Shown one piece after another: positions 23,413-35,581 of a stretch of DNA of 64,000 nucleotides. Every line of letters starts with the position of its first letter. The first letter of the stretch is position 1. The stretch spans positions 124,001 through 188,000 of the forward strand of contig CAJSYZ010000003.1 of assembly GCA_910574455.1 (NCBI GenBank), in the 5' to 3' direction. The notes under the pieces were generated by a model. It made no database searches and was not told where the DNA came from. It saw nothing but the letters and a program-made list of their open reading frames with translations. Origin of the DNA: Trichaptum fuscoviolaceum (Eukaryota; Basidiomycota; Agaricomycetes; Hymenochaetales; Trichaptaceae). The position numbers were made by a program, and so were the translations under genes.

Positions 23413-23828
23413 AAACCAAACTTTGAAACTACAATGCGTAAACAACACCTACGGGGCCAGAGCTACCCTGGCAAAAAATTCTTTGTAAGCATGCCCGCTC
23501 ACCACGCGGAAATTGCCGCGCGATGCGCGACACACCTCCTAAATCGGTAAGAGGCCGCCGTCGGGCAATGGCGGCCTCGAAAACATAGCAAAGAAGCAAT
23601 CTAAAGCTTGAATTATCTTACAGCTGTCATTAGTATAGTACAAAAATCTACTTTAAGCTTTTAAATGCACTCTTTTAGCGATAAAAAATACATTGCTGCA
23701 ATGAGACAATGCATGTAGTGTATGCTCCTGGAAATATCTCAATGCTCTGATTAGGTGCAATTATTTTGCGGGAATACACAATATATATCTGTCAAATATG
23801 AATATCGTATTTTTTTCTGAGAAATGGC

Positions 23829-24080
23829 ATGTTTTCGAGGCCGCCATTGCCCGACGGCGGCCTCTTACCGATTTAGGAGGTGTGTCGCGCATCGCGCGGC
23901 AATTTCCGCGTGGTGAGCGGGCATGCTTACAAAGAATTTTTTGCCAGGGTAGCTCTGGCCCCGTAGGTGTTGTTTACGCATTGTAGTTTCAAAGTTTGGT
24001 TTATTTGTTGTATACACTAATTTAGTAACTACATGTGGCGTGGTGCCGGAGGGGCCAGAGCTACCCTGGGAAGGAGGATG
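23829..24080. repeat. Intact right arm of foldback element
   Basis: 252-bp terminal inverted repeat, the reverse complement of the left arm, which the LINE splits 87 bp from its outer end. Near-identity of the arms suggests recent insertion or strong foldback gene conversion. Confidence 0.88.
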
Positions 24081-24089
24081 GAATATGAC

Positions 24090-24872
24090 GAGATTCTTGT
24101 CGCTGGCGACTCAGAGAATAACCGGCCCGTCGCGCTGCTTCCCTGTTCAACAGCAATCAACGATCCGCACCTTCACTCACGTTTACAAATGCTTCGACTC
24201 TCTTTCACCCTGCGATGCAAACAAAGACACTCTTGCATCTTCGCGTTAGCTACACACCGAAGGGGAGAAAAGCGCCGAAAGAGCGCGATGTGGAGGTTAA
24301 TGTTATGCGGCATGATGGATGAGAAGAGGGTGCGCACCGTCATTGAGGAAAGTTGCTTTTAGCTGACGTGTGTATACCGCTTTTTGCGTCCTATCAATAT
24401 CGACTAACATTTCTTAACATCGAGCTGGGAGGCCTGGATGAGCCACTGTGCTAGATCCCTAATTACTCTGTCTCGCCTATCCTGCTTGACAGAACACCGG
24501 GAAATTACTTGCCAATGCTTATTTTCCCTTTTACTTCCGCCAACCCTTCCATGACGCATACCAAAACCTCATTCCCTACGAGCACGCTTCAAATTACTTA
24601 CCTCATTCGTCCTCTGTACTATTACTAGCAACTTCGATCTCTTGCCCGTGTACCATCTGCTATACGCGCACATCCCAAAGCGCTTCAGTCTCTGTCTCCT
24701 TTCACTTGCATTCTGCCTACCTTACCTGTGGCGCGAATTCTTCGACGCATTGGTGGCTGAACGTCATGAAGCTAGATTATGCGGTCCGGGTCACCATAAG
24801 GATGAGATGCTGTGACTTGCAGCCGGTTCTTTGGGGAAAGGAAGTCATAAACCTCGAGCGGAAGGAGGAGGC
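24090..24872. other. Unit 2 spacer after the foldback element
   Basis: Resumes the unit sequence (agattcttgtcgctggcgac) and aligns with about 6882-7680 of unit 1. No supported gene. Confidence 0.5.
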
Positions 24873-25248
24873 ATGGAGGTACTGACCGAGAGAGAGCGGA
24901 TAGTTAAGCAGGTTGACGAAGCTGGGGGTGCTAAATGATCTGAGGAGGGGTAAAGTTAGGAAGAGGACAGATTGTGTGTTGGGAGGTACGCAAACTTATT
25001 TCAATATTGGCTTATAGCATCGGACTGACCTCCGCTCAAACATCCGCCTCAAACAAGAATCATATCATTAGCGGCTACGTACAATCTGATCGACTCGTAT
25101 GTCTTCGCACCAATGCCGTAATTTCCTCGAGTTGGCGAGGGACACGAAAGCGGCTGGTGCAAGTGACGTCATGGTTCTCGACCTCGAGCCTTCTACCTCA
25201 ACTATGTCATCCGTGGACGCAATTGAGGATGTTCTGGAATCCCTCTAG
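24873..25248 (+). pseudogene. Possible small gene or relic in spacer, unit 2
   Basis: Counterpart of 7680-8070. MEVLTERERIVKQ is identical; the second block reads ARDTKAAGASDVM and AIEDVLESL with the stop in the same place, although the intervening part is about 15 nt shorter. Keeping the ends and stop while the middle changes hints at past coding. The frame after AGGAK is broken as in unit 1. Confidence 0.25.
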
Positions 25249-26714
25249 CTCATCCTACGAAGCGGCATTTCGCGCAATCACGACCGAAGAATATCACTTG
25301 CCTTTCTACTCGCGCACCTTCTCGATGCTTGCCCTGAATACTTCGCGTACGCTCTCCGATTTTGCGCAATTCTTGAAAGCCATCATCTTTCCTCGCATGC
25401 GCGTCGGCATCCCAAGTCGACTCAACCACTTGCTCGTCAAACTACCACCCTACCTCGGTCCATTGAATCCGGATCTCCAGGGCATACCGTCTTGATTGCA
25501 GTTCAGCCCTTTCCATGGCAACGGACCCTACCCCGCTAAGTTCGTAGTGAAAATCATAGAAGACGAAGGCAATATCGGTGAGTTGGAAAGGGACAGTTGG
25601 ACGCTTCTCATATGAGACTAAGAGGGGAAAGTATCGGAATATGCAGCTTTCTTCAAGCATCCCATAAAAGTCGATCTCTGACGAGCTAAAGGATTTACAG
25701 TTCGCTCCATTTCTTCTAGCTCCCCCCCCCCCTCTATCTGCCTTTTTGACCCTACTTTCTCAAGCAGCCTTTCTATGGAGTCCCGCATCAGCTACTAGCG
25801 TCGCAATCGGACAATGGTTACAGGCAGGCGAATCTTGGCCAGCATACTCAAGTAAGTAACCTTAACCTCATCCCCGTACCAATCTTCTGACCTTGACCTT
25901 GTCTTTACATGTACGGAACCCTACAACGACCACTATCATCCCCTGACCCAGATCCGTGCCGAGCTGTCATTCACTGGCAGTTCTCGACTTCGACGGAATA
26001 ACTTAGATTATCTGGCTAGTCCAGCTATGTATCTAACTCATTAATATATTGGCATAACACCCTTTTTGAATTCAAGCTGTGCAAGTAGGCGTCGAAATAA
26101 GTGTGAACCAGGATCACAATTAGCATATCACGCCTTGCAGACCAAAAAGACAGTAAACAGGGCCTCGCGAGCTGACGCGATGCATTTGACTCCAGAAAAC
26201 CGAGTTCCAGTACGTGGAGATGGATTTCAAGCGAATGATGGACGAGAAAGCTGAATGACCCGCGAATGATTTCGCAGATGACGTTGTGCAGGCGGAGGAG
26301 TGTTCGGGTTATGCGCGAGCTGAAAGAGAGCAAAATGTTCGTGCAAAGAGGGTGTGTATAAACTGGGAGAAACATCCATCCAAATCCATCCGCAATGTTC
26401 AAAGGGCATCTCAGATATCAGTCTTACGTTCCGGCGTCAAGCGAGGACGATTGGTGGCTCAGAATTCAAATAACTTGCAATATGAGTAAACATTAATTAC
26501 ATAGCAGGAGACGGAATAAAAGCATCATTATAAGCAAATGGGGGAAAGTCTTTCGTACGGCAACTTTCTACTTGGCGCCGTTCTATGGATATTAATTTCA
26601 GAAAGTTAATCTCGATGAATCAAAGACTGAACATACCCCTTCTACGATGTATGACATCACTCTCCCGGCTCTTACTCGTTCTCGTTCTCCGATATGGATC
26701 TGACTTCCTCGATC
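25249..26714. other. Spacer before gene copy 3
   Basis: Aligns with 8071-9411. A C9 run lies at about 25722-25730. No supported gene; minus-strand ORFs at 26025-26409 do not keep frame with those of unit 1. The last 80 nt or so once encoded the tail of copy 3, now out of frame. Confidence 0.45.
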
Positions 26715-29700
26715 TCATTGAGCGTAGCAACTCCCGTTCCTATTACAGGAGTGCTTGGCAGCGAATTCCGGATCTGCAGGCGTTGGTCCAGGAGCTACTG
26801 GGCTTAATGATGCAGTCGACGGAGGGTGCTCATTGAGAGGAGGAGGAGAACGGTCCAACTGATCTGGGCTACCCGGTTTGACCTCCATCTGTGTCGAAGG
26901 CAAATATTCCGTGTCTTCACGAAGGGGGACGGGATGGCTTGATTGGGGCAAAGTGACCTGAGTGGGTGCGGTGTTGTCTTGGTCTTGATCAGCGACTTCT
27001 GATCCTAGAGGTAGAGAGTCAATGTCGGCTTTCTCTGCCGCCGCCTCGTGATGCTGTTCCTCCTCTATCACCCTGCTTGCTTTTTCGCGCTCATTAATCC
27101 ATGCGGGGCGTACAACATCGAGGAATTTCTTCCTGAGGTCTGGGTAACCCCAGAGAAATCTCCCGATATAAGACTTTGCAAATTCTTCATTCTCCATACT
27201 AATTCATGTTAGTATGCTCTTCATGATAAAGAGGTCAGGTGCTTACAACTCATCTTTCCAAAATTCAAATTTGGACATGACCCAATCGGCCGTTTCATCG
27301 TTGAAGGTCGTCAGCAGAGCTTCACGAAACTCGATTTCGGCGTTCTTGGCAAGGTACTCCGCTTGGGTTTCCTCAGGCCCCTCTACTATCTCGTGTCTCT
27401 CTCTTGCTTTAGATTCAATATCGCCTTCTGTCCTTCCCGCACGGCAACACGCGCATATATGCACCCGAACAAAATGACCTAGGTCAGAAAGAGCCTTCTT
27501 TGTCACTAGACAGCCCTTCTTGATCGGATATACGATGAAGCGGATGATTTTCGAAAGAAGGTAGGGATTTGGCCAGTCACGACTCCAACCAATGTCGTAG
27601 TTTATACGCGCTACGCGGTTGTCAATCCCGAATGCCCTATTACGACATGTCAGTACGAACTTGGGCGGCAATAGGGAGATTCACAGTACCAGAAGATGTT
27701 TCGTTGCAGATGTAAGTTCCGCTTATACTTGTCGTAGGGCCGCTTGACCATCTTCCACATCCATTTCGCTCTTGTCCTAATCCCATTCATGCCTTTCGTG
27801 ATCCATATCATGGCTTTCGTGATCCATTTCATGGATTTCATGATCCATTTCATGGATTTCACGATCAATTTCATGGATTTCATGATAATCCAATCTGCGA
27901 ATGTCGTGATCGGCTTCATGACTGTTCCTATCCACCCAGCCCAAACGGAATCATGCTTGAGCTGATATATGAACCAAACTACAACCGCCAGTAAGCACAT
28001 CCCGTGCAGTCCCGTTAAGATATTCGTTGCGAAGGTGACAAAATGTGGCTGACCAAAACTCAGTTCTGTGGCAGCCTCAGTATATTTTATGGCGTACCTG
28101 GAGAGATAGGTACGCGAACATGTTTAAGCCAAGGACAAAAGCAACAGCCGCAATAATAAGAAACAGCATCGGTGCTTTGTCGAACCACATGCGAATTAGC
28201 CGCGGAGGCACACGCGAGTCATAGCTTCAAGATGCATCAGCCAACCATTGACAGGATAAAGATAGAATGAATCACGCACATTGAAGACTTCCTCCACGTC
28301 AAGCCCAGCAAGCTACTCACACCCGAGGATACGCTGAAGACTAGCGATAAGAACCAAAATAGGTTAACGACTCCTCTCAAGGAATTAGACGGTACCGCAT
28401 CCGTCGCCGCATACGTGAACTGGAGCGTGGTCGCTGTCACACTGGAGAAGAAGGTGGCGATCGTAGTTAAGTTGACATATCGTGTCGTATCCCTCTCCAT
28501 CTGGTCAACAAGGAACTTTGGGAGGGCTGACTTAAAGTTAGATCGGGTATGGACGTAATGAATGGCAAGGCACTTACCCTCCTTTCCGAACGTCTTCAGC
28601 TCTTCAGCAACATTTCCGTCATCGATTTGAGGAAGTTTGTCTTTCAACGCTTTTGTTTCGTTCACAGCGTCGCTCACACCAACCATTGTGGAATTCAAGC
28701 CGAGAACAAGCTCATCGCAAATGTAGTCCAGGAAACGGTCCGGACGGTGAGATGTAACTGCATCTGAGTTGTCAGAATTTGTTTTTCCGGACGTAAATGC
28801 CAAGCCACACCTAACAGTCTTGGAATTCCATCCTTCATGCCAAATATTTTAGTCTCCGAGATAACCCGAAGTTTCAGAACTCACTCGGATGCAAGCTACC
28901 CATTTCCTCACTTTACGGAAATAGAACGCATGTTTTTGATGGTAAAGGCTTTCCTGGAATTCATTTATAGCAGAATGCAGATTCACGAAAGCGGATAATA
29001 CGGCCACAACTTCTGTCTGTCGCCCTAAAGCCGTATTCAGTTCCTTGTATAAACTTTAAGAGACTACGGACCAAGCGATTGTACGGCAAAAACTCGTTCC
29101 AAATGGATAACTGACTCCGTAAGCCTCTCCTGGAGTCTCTCTGAAGCTGTAATAACTGTACTGTCACCTCCAATGATTCGGTAGTGTTCAATGAGATGGC
29201 CCAGCTATTTTCATTGTTAGTAGCAGTATTCGTTACTGATAAGCAAATGTTGACCTCTTCCTGCATTTTAATGCATGATCTAGATCAAAATAGATCTGTT
29301 AATCTGAAAACTGTCAGGGATTAGGATATAAACCGTACTGTCTGTGTGTTGCGAGATGTTTTCCAAATCTCGAAATCTTCTCGTCTCCCAGGCAGCCGGT
29401 TAGAGCTGCCTCGGACGGTAAAACTCGATTTATGAATTCCTGGCACTGGTTCTCGTAGACTTCTATCTTCTGCGAAGCAAGCCATTCATGAACGGCTTCG
29501 GAATTATCGAGGTTGTCGTAATAGAGAGCAGTGTTATTACCGCAACATTTAATTGCAACAAACTACTTACATTTCTCTTCGGACGTCATCAGCTCTTCGA
29601 CAACACCATCCATCGCCGTTTCCAAATCGGTGAATAGTTCCTCATGGATGAGTTCCAAGCATTCGACATATTTACTTTCCCTTACGAGTTCTGCGCCACA

Positions 29701-30934
29701 CATCATTAGAGATTAAGCTACGCTTGAAAGCCTTTGATCCTTACCACGCATTTTTTCATATCCGTTCTTGTATGAGACGATTAATCCTTTGTATTTTCCA
29801 TAGATACTCTGGACTCACGCTAGCGATTCTATTCCATTGCTTTTGCTTGAGCTGATCAGGGTAAAGTACATCTTTCTCATGAGGGCTCCGAGCGAAGTCA
29901 TCAATTGAGTCCCAAAGCCTATAGAAAGACCGTCTAACTTCGCTCATTGCGTCCGGTCTCCCTAAGACTTCATTATTCATACAAAAACTTCGCCTAAACA
30001 TTGGGACTACATACCACTGGAAGTCACGTCGAAGGCCTTCTCCAGATATTGTACAGAGTCAAGCAATCTTTTCCGCAGTGTTTCTGCCCTTCTAATTACA
30101 GCTTTGCCACCACCGACAATGCCCAAGTGCGCAATGAAGCATCCCAACTATTATTTGTCGGTCAGAGAATAATTGCTCAACAAGGGTCCCGTACGTACCT
30201 CCACCTGCATCTTTTCGCACTCGCTTGAATGGAAGACAGTATAAGAGCCAATTTGAAGAGTAAGGCGGAGTGTAGTACCTTCTGTGCTTCGCACATCTGT
30301 CTTTGTACTTGACAATTGTTTCGTCGCTTGGCCAGTCGTCTATGGGTGCGTTTGAGCCGTCACGGCTGCCGTCATTAAAGACACGTCATCACGCACCATC
30401 GATATCAGTCTCATTCTGCTCCATCTCAATGTTGAGAAGTTCCTGAGTAGTAGGGTCTGCAGCTGCTGGTGAATTGTCACCTACGTATTCATTCGATTCA
30501 TCTCAGTTGCCATCATAAAAGACGCGTTATTTCTCACCCGGATTCGCAGTACCGAGGTTTGCCATATCAGTACTGAAAGGTTCCTGGCCAGCGGCGCCTG
30601 CTTCTTCTGGTGAGCCATCGCTTTGGTGCAAAGCTCCACGAAGTTCCTGGGCTATTTTCGCGTCAGAAAGGATGTACGCATGGGTTGAAGGTATGTGAGT
30701 TTGTCACTCACTATTTTCTTGATTTTCCTTTCGAAGCATATGGTCTCGCATCTCCTTCACGACAATGAGGATATCTTTCAGCGTGTCATTCGATACTTGC
30801 GTCGAATTGACGCCTTGGTACTATCAATATCGCAACAACATAATTTGCAGATAATCGCGAACCTATTCCTGGATCTGTGAAATCGCGTCAGCTTAAAGTC
30901 TGTAACAGGAGGTAAGAAGAAACAAACCAGACAT
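26715..30934 (-). CDS. Multi-exon four-TM membrane protein, copy 3
   Basis: Third paralogue, ATG ending at 30934 with the TATA block upstream. Module repeats are clear (LGHLIEHYRIIGGD near 29190 and a second near 30130). The TM exon lies at about 28250-28520 and the last TM exon at about 27690-28000. Two oddities stand out. After the fourth TM helix there is a repeat expansion (ITKAMIWI / IMKSMKWI units, about 27785-27893) absent from copies 1 and 2. In the last exon a one-base insertion near 26755 shifts the frame, so the tail ends CNRNGSCYAQ at 26715 instead of EEELGE. It may still make a protein with an altered C-terminus. Confidence 0.55.
27785..27893 (-). repeat. Coding minisatellite after the last TM helix
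   Basis: Near-tandem copies of a 21-24 bp unit (atccatttcatggatttcatg and variants) encode alternating KSM / WIM-type residues. Copy 1 has one short version and copy 2 a different one (KLAEWIKTGIKWIW). The result is an amphipathic, basic-aromatic extension that could lie on the membrane surface. Confidence 0.8.
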
Positions 30935-31006
30935 ATCTTTCACAGCGAGCAGAAGGATATGGCGGTGGGAGGAAAGAGAGTCGTCGGCGCTGAAGAGGCT
31001 GGACCC

Positions 31007-31013
31007 CTTTATA
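31007..31013 (-). promoter_or_regulatory. TATA-like box of copy 3
   Basis: tataaag on the minus strand in the same conserved block as in copies 1 and 2, about 75 nt from the ATG. Confidence 0.55.
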
Positions 31014-31852
31014 GCACATGCGAATGCAATGAGGCAGCCAGCGCTAATCAAGGTAATTTTAGGCACTGGCACCAGCAATAGAAGGTCGAATGCAGATAAG
31101 CGCTGGTCTGAAAAAGTAGCCAAGGTCCACGAACGTTTCCTCGCATCACTTGTGAAGTACGAGCGCGAAGTCTTCCAGGTGTCTTGTACCTAGCGGCAGG
31201 ACTCGGAACACAGTACCGCCATAGTGCTTCGTGGTTTCACCCTCACAAGATAATAACCTGCCGATCCCAAACGTAGATCGTGTTGTCAGTCGTAAAGACA
31301 GATCAGGCATTATCCCAAGAATGAAATCCCCAAGAGATTTGGGTCCAGAGGCGGTGTAGATAGCAACACTCGACAATGCAATAGAAACGGAATGTGGAGA
31401 GCGACAATTCGTGCGAGAGAGCGGTACGAACTTAGGACTCAGAGGATAGTGTCGAATTTGCTCAAGGAGAACTGACCATCGTCGATATGAGATTTGACGT
31501 GCAGGAAAGCTGGAAGAAGATATGGGGGGTATGACAGATGAGACCGGGCGCTGTGTGATATGTAAAACGTGGCAACGCAAGATAGACAGAGCTTAATACC
31601 AACAGCTGCGGACGTGAAAACATTGCGCATGCTATATCGTTGCAATTACCTCTTATAAGTTCACTTGATCTTCCGTGGCAACCGAATGCGCTGACAGCGC
31701 TGTATACCTCGAAATCTGATGTGAAGATGTACTCAGTGTCATAAGTGCCCGGTGACCGTACGAGAGTCCAGAACAGATTGATTGTTGATAGGATAGACAT
31801 ACTTCAGTTGTTGATAAGGAAAGCTTGAAGAGGAAAGCCTAGCTGTATTTCT
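31014..31852. other. Upstream region of copy 3 and target duplication
   Basis: Conserved upstream block. A minus-strand frame, 31462-31800, starts MSILSTINLFWTLV and includes DTEYIFTSDFE, the peptide shared with the other units. The last 7 bp, tatttct (31846-31852), is repeated at 55494-55500 around the composite transposon. Confidence 0.45.
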
Positions 31853-31969
31853 CTAGCCTCGTGACCAGGCCAGGCTACTTTCTGAGAGAGCTTGCGCAGC
31901 AAGCACGGCGTAGCCGGCCTGGAAAAACCCGCGATTTTGCACAGCCTTTCGTAGGGAGTTTGAAATTAA
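31853..31969 (+). repeat. Left TIR of the DUF6589/RecQ transposon
   Basis: Matches the reverse complement of 55377-55493 to tgaaattaa, with about a dozen mismatches in the outer 80 bp and near identity in the inner 40 bp. It includes an internal hairpin, ccaggccaggctac with gtagccggcctgg. Confidence 0.85.
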
Positions 31970-33428
31970 ACTCGAAACGGAAGCGATTTACTGGTCTCCA
32001 TGATGTAACGTAAAGAATAGATTAGACTATTAATAAACAATAAGATTATCTGTCACGCTTCGCACGGGATTCCATCCGGTCATCAGATTGCGCTGCGCGT
32101 CAAATGGGCGCCTCTTTCTTTGCCTTTGACCACGACGTCGCTCGTATTGCTCTCCCTAATCAATCAAGCCTTTCTTTGTATTTAAACTTAAATATGGTGT
32201 ATAGTTGCTCTACTTCAATAATATGGACGGACTTCAACAACAAAGCTATCCTGAAAACCCGGAATTTACAGCTGGATTCATCAACCGATAGCATGATTCT
32301 TCAGCTTCAAGCTCCAATCGGCCGCTCACTTGCAAAGCAAGAACAGCAAGATGTCGCTGCTGCATTCTTTCTTCTTAACAAGTTAACCTCGGGACGAAAG
32401 CTTCCACGGCCTTTTCAGATGCAAGCGGCCCTGGAAGTCGTGTCTGGAAAGAATTTGGTCGTTCGTGCCGGAACAGGCTCCGGTAAAACACTTGCCATGG
32501 CGCTTCCCATGATGCTGCGGCCGGAGTGGACCTTCGTAACAATTGCGCCTCTAATGGCACTTCAAAAACAGCATGTGAGCTTCATCTGGCTCAAATTGAT
32601 TTGAATTTGTTGATACGAGCCGTTGCTTTAGGTAGAAACGTTCACAAGTCTTGGTATCCCTACGGTTGCCATCAATAAGGAGACACCGCCAGCCGAGAGG
32701 CCGCAGCTAATGAAAGTAAGTCTTATCTCTTCTACACCATCACAAAAACATTGACAGCTATCCAGGATATTGCAAGGGGTCTTTATCGGCATATAGTCAT
32801 ATCACCAGAGCAGTGTTCGCGATCTGGGTCCGAACCACCCATGTTCACTCGACTGCTCGAGAATCCGGCCTTCGTCTCAAAAATAAAGTGTCTCAACTTT
32901 GACGAAGCCCATTTTATTGTTACTAGCGGTCAAGAGAACAAAGAAGGCAAGGTCTTCCGGCCGGAATTTTCAAAAGGCTATGAAATTCGGCTTCGACTTG
33001 ATCTCCGAACGCCATGCACTGTATACTCCGCTACTATGCCGGCAGATGTCTTGGACAAAATTCTGGAGTCACTAAAAATTCCCCGGGACCCACTCAAGAC
33101 CTGTTTTATCTCTCTGAGCACCAACAGGCCCAACCTATCTTTCGCAGTCAAGAAGATCGATGGCTCGTTATCCAATCTCGGCAATATCGACTTCGTTCTC
33201 CCAACGCTCATCCATCCTCCGCTTGTTCGCTTGAAGAAAACTTTGATATTCGTACCGACAACTGATTCTGCACTGGACATCGAGGATCGACTGAACCCTC
33301 GATGTCCGGGCTCGGTTCAAAGGATTCATTCGTCTCTATCTCCGCAATATAAAGAAGACATTATCAACGAGTTCAACAAGCCCAATGGCACGATTTCAAT
33401 TCTTATAACAACACCACTTCTATCAAAC

Positions 33429-33492
33429 ATAAGTCGCTGAACTATGTCGGAAGCAGATCAAACAGATCGCGCTAATATTTCATTTTTAATAG
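33429..33492 (+). other. Helicase intron 3 with mutated donor
   Basis: Exon frames on both sides are open and join in phase only if the intron runs from ataagtcgc to ttaatag. The expected donor gtaagt has become ataagt, a single G to A change. Reading through gives a TGA at 33438. Confidence 0.6.
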
Positions 33493-34611
33493 GGATTCGA
33501 CCCTCAAGATGTCGAACTAGTTGTGATTTATGGTGCGCCAGAGAATATGCTAGACTTTGAGCAAATGGCAGGCAGAGGAGGTCGTGACGGACACACAAGA
33601 TGTCTTGTCCTTCTTCTTGCCGAGCCTTGGCTTTTTATCAAGCAGACAGACGAAGAAGACAAAATCAAGAACATCAACGGCTCAATAAACGTGAAGGCAA
33701 AAAGGACTGATAGTAATGTATTCAAGTTTGCGCAATCCGAGGAGTGTCTCCGAGAGTTCTTGGCCTCAATGAATGATGATATGTCGATAAATGGTGAGTG
33801 CTTATCAATCTCAAAGTGCATATATGCTCGCCTTTTTTTTTTAGCTCTTAGCTTCTCTGGACCGCACTGCTGCAACAGAAGTTCTCATATAGACTCCGAA
33901 GACTTTGATCTGGGCTCCTGGATTCCTTATCTCCGACAGGATGTCTCTATTAGCTTGGTAACTGATCTAGTCTCAGGGCCGAACGCTCGGCCAAAAGTAA
34001 ATCGGACTCAATACAGGCCTAAAGCTGACAGAGTGAAACTCGAAGACCTTATCAATGCTTGGCGGTCGAAGATGCACTTGGATGACCCTGTTGTCTCTAT
34101 CTTTCCTATTGATGATATTCTCTCTTCTCGGTCTGTAGCTCAGCTTGCTAGACTTCTACCTGCCGACTCGCACGTAGCTTCGCCTTCAAATCTTGTTGAC
34201 TATCTCCAACAAAGCGAAGACTGGGCCAGCGCGTACTCAACTGGCCTCTATGATGTTATCTCTGACTTCAACGCACCTATCTTAGCGAGGAAACAGCTGA
34301 AGCCTGCCCGAAAAGTGGCTCCGGGACTCGGAAACAGAAGCGTCATTGACTTTCGGACTCCCGCAGACAAGAAGAAGAAGAAATCGGAACAAACGGTACC
34401 TATCTCTGCGGAGGAGCAGTCCCAATCTCAAGCTGTTATGCATCAAGCATACGGACCATGTTTACCTTTGTTTACCTCACGTAACCCGATTAGGCTACGC
34501 TTACCTTTGTCTCTCGGACTTTACCATTTAACCTTTTTACCTTTAACCTTCGGTGCCCCAGGTAGCCCCCTTTTACTGCCTCTTTGTTTCCTTTGCCCCT
34601 TCGCTTTACCA

Positions 34612-34730
34612 TAGCCCCAGTTAGCCCTACGTAGCCCCAGTTAGCCCCATTTCCCCTGTTTCACAGTTAGCCCTAGTTAGCCCCAGTTAGCCCCAGTTAG
34701 CCCCAGTTAGCCCCAGCTAGCCCCAGAAGC
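34612..34730 (+). repeat. LTR tandem 10-mer array
   Basis: About ten copies of GTTAGCCCCA or close variants, five perfect in a row near 34675-34725. It is just upstream of the TATA box in every LTR of this family (also 45110-45220 and 56650-56760). The position suggests an upstream activating array. Confidence 0.8.
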
Positions 34731-34759
34731 GCGTTCTATTTATGTTTCTCCCTCTGTAG

Positions 34760-34767
34760 TATATAAA
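34760..34767 (+). promoter_or_regulatory. LTR TATA box
   Basis: tatataaa, about 220 bp before the LTR end and preserved in all three LTR copies of this family seen here. Confidence 0.6.
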
Positions 34768-34980
34768 CCCCTGTACATAGGCCTTTGGATGACACTTAAG
34801 TCAATCCTCCTATAGTCTTTCACACCATCGTGCCAAAGACTCTGTTCACCCACGACTTCCGAGCTTAAGAGAGCCTCGTTAAAGCGCCCACTCTTATCTC
34901 ACCACTTGTTTGTTCACAAACAACGCTTTTGTCACTTATCATTTTTCCGTGATAAGTCTTCCGAAGCCGTGAACGTAACA

Positions 34981-35581
34981 ATTAGGATTGACTTCTTTCC
35001 ATAACCTGGAAAGCAGCCAAGACTATTCACTTGACTCCACTTTCCACCATCGGAATTAAACAATCCACCCTACAAGAACTAATCCGGAATACTTTCAAAG
35101 TAAGTGAACAACTGGCCATTGATTGCTAACCTTTCAAAGTAGGAAAGAAAGAACTTGAACGACATACGATTGACACATAACTTGTGTTGTGTATTCAACT
35201 ACACAGACGCTCGAAACAGACCCAAAGCATTAAGCAGGTTCACGCCCAGAATTAACGGTCCTTGTTACATTAAGGTTGGTGTAAGCGGGATTTGAGGTTC
35301 GCGACCCGATCAGAAAGCAGAGCCAGCCCAGGTAACTTGAAGAGAAGAAAGCAAGCAGAGGAACGGTCCGATCCACCTAGTGAAACTGCTAGACGCATAT
35401 AGCGAAGATCCAGAGAGACATTAGCTTCACTCGTTGACGACAGAAATACCGGTGAACACAACAGGAAGTTGTTATCCAGCGAACCGAAGTAGCATACCGG
35501 ACGAGCACTCGAGAAGAGAGTTAGGAGACTCCACTCGTGTTGTAACAACAAGTAGCTCAAGGGAAGAGATCACCCAAGGAA
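34981..35581 (+). other. Untranslated leader, first part (copy A)
   Basis: Starts attaggattgacttc right after the LTR, where the primer-binding site should be; I could not match it to a particular tRNA. No ATG-started frame of note. Confidence 0.5.

Larger units (their letters stand above)
17570..24080. mobile_element. Foldback element (252-bp TIRs) holding a LINE
   Basis: With the LINE at 17657-23412 and its extra target copy removed, this is a 746-bp element. The left arm is 17570-17656 plus 23422-23586, the right arm 23829-24080, both 252 bp and identical wherever I compared them; the AT-rich centre is 23587-23828. Ends start catcctccttccc. A 9-bp target duplication is typical of Mutator-like elements, so a non-autonomous MULE-type foldback is the likely class. 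Each arm contains smaller palindromes: ccagggtagctctggcccc against its complement, and gaggccgcc with ggcggcctc. No transposase is encoded. Confidence 0.88.
9180..26398. repeat. Tandem array unit 2, enlarged by insertions
   Basis: The second unit of the array. It measures 17.2 kb only because a 1.5-kb TIR element (14552-16057) and a 6.5-kb foldback-plus-LINE composite (17570-24080) sit in its spacer. Subtracting these with their target duplications gives about 9.2 kb, as for unit 1. Confidence 0.8.
34434..34980 (+). repeat. 5' LTR of copy A
   Basis: 547 bp. The first half has tandem agccccagtt 10-mers (about 34612-34730). TATATAAA at 34760-34767 is a good core promoter, with the transcript start probably about 30 nt on. 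tg...ca ends are present. Confidence 0.92.

Noticed and set aside
34612..34730. CRISPR-like short repeats in the LTR
   Set aside because: The 10-mers are directly adjacent with no unique spacers, lie inside LTRs and recur in each LTR; this is a tandem promoter array in a eukaryote.
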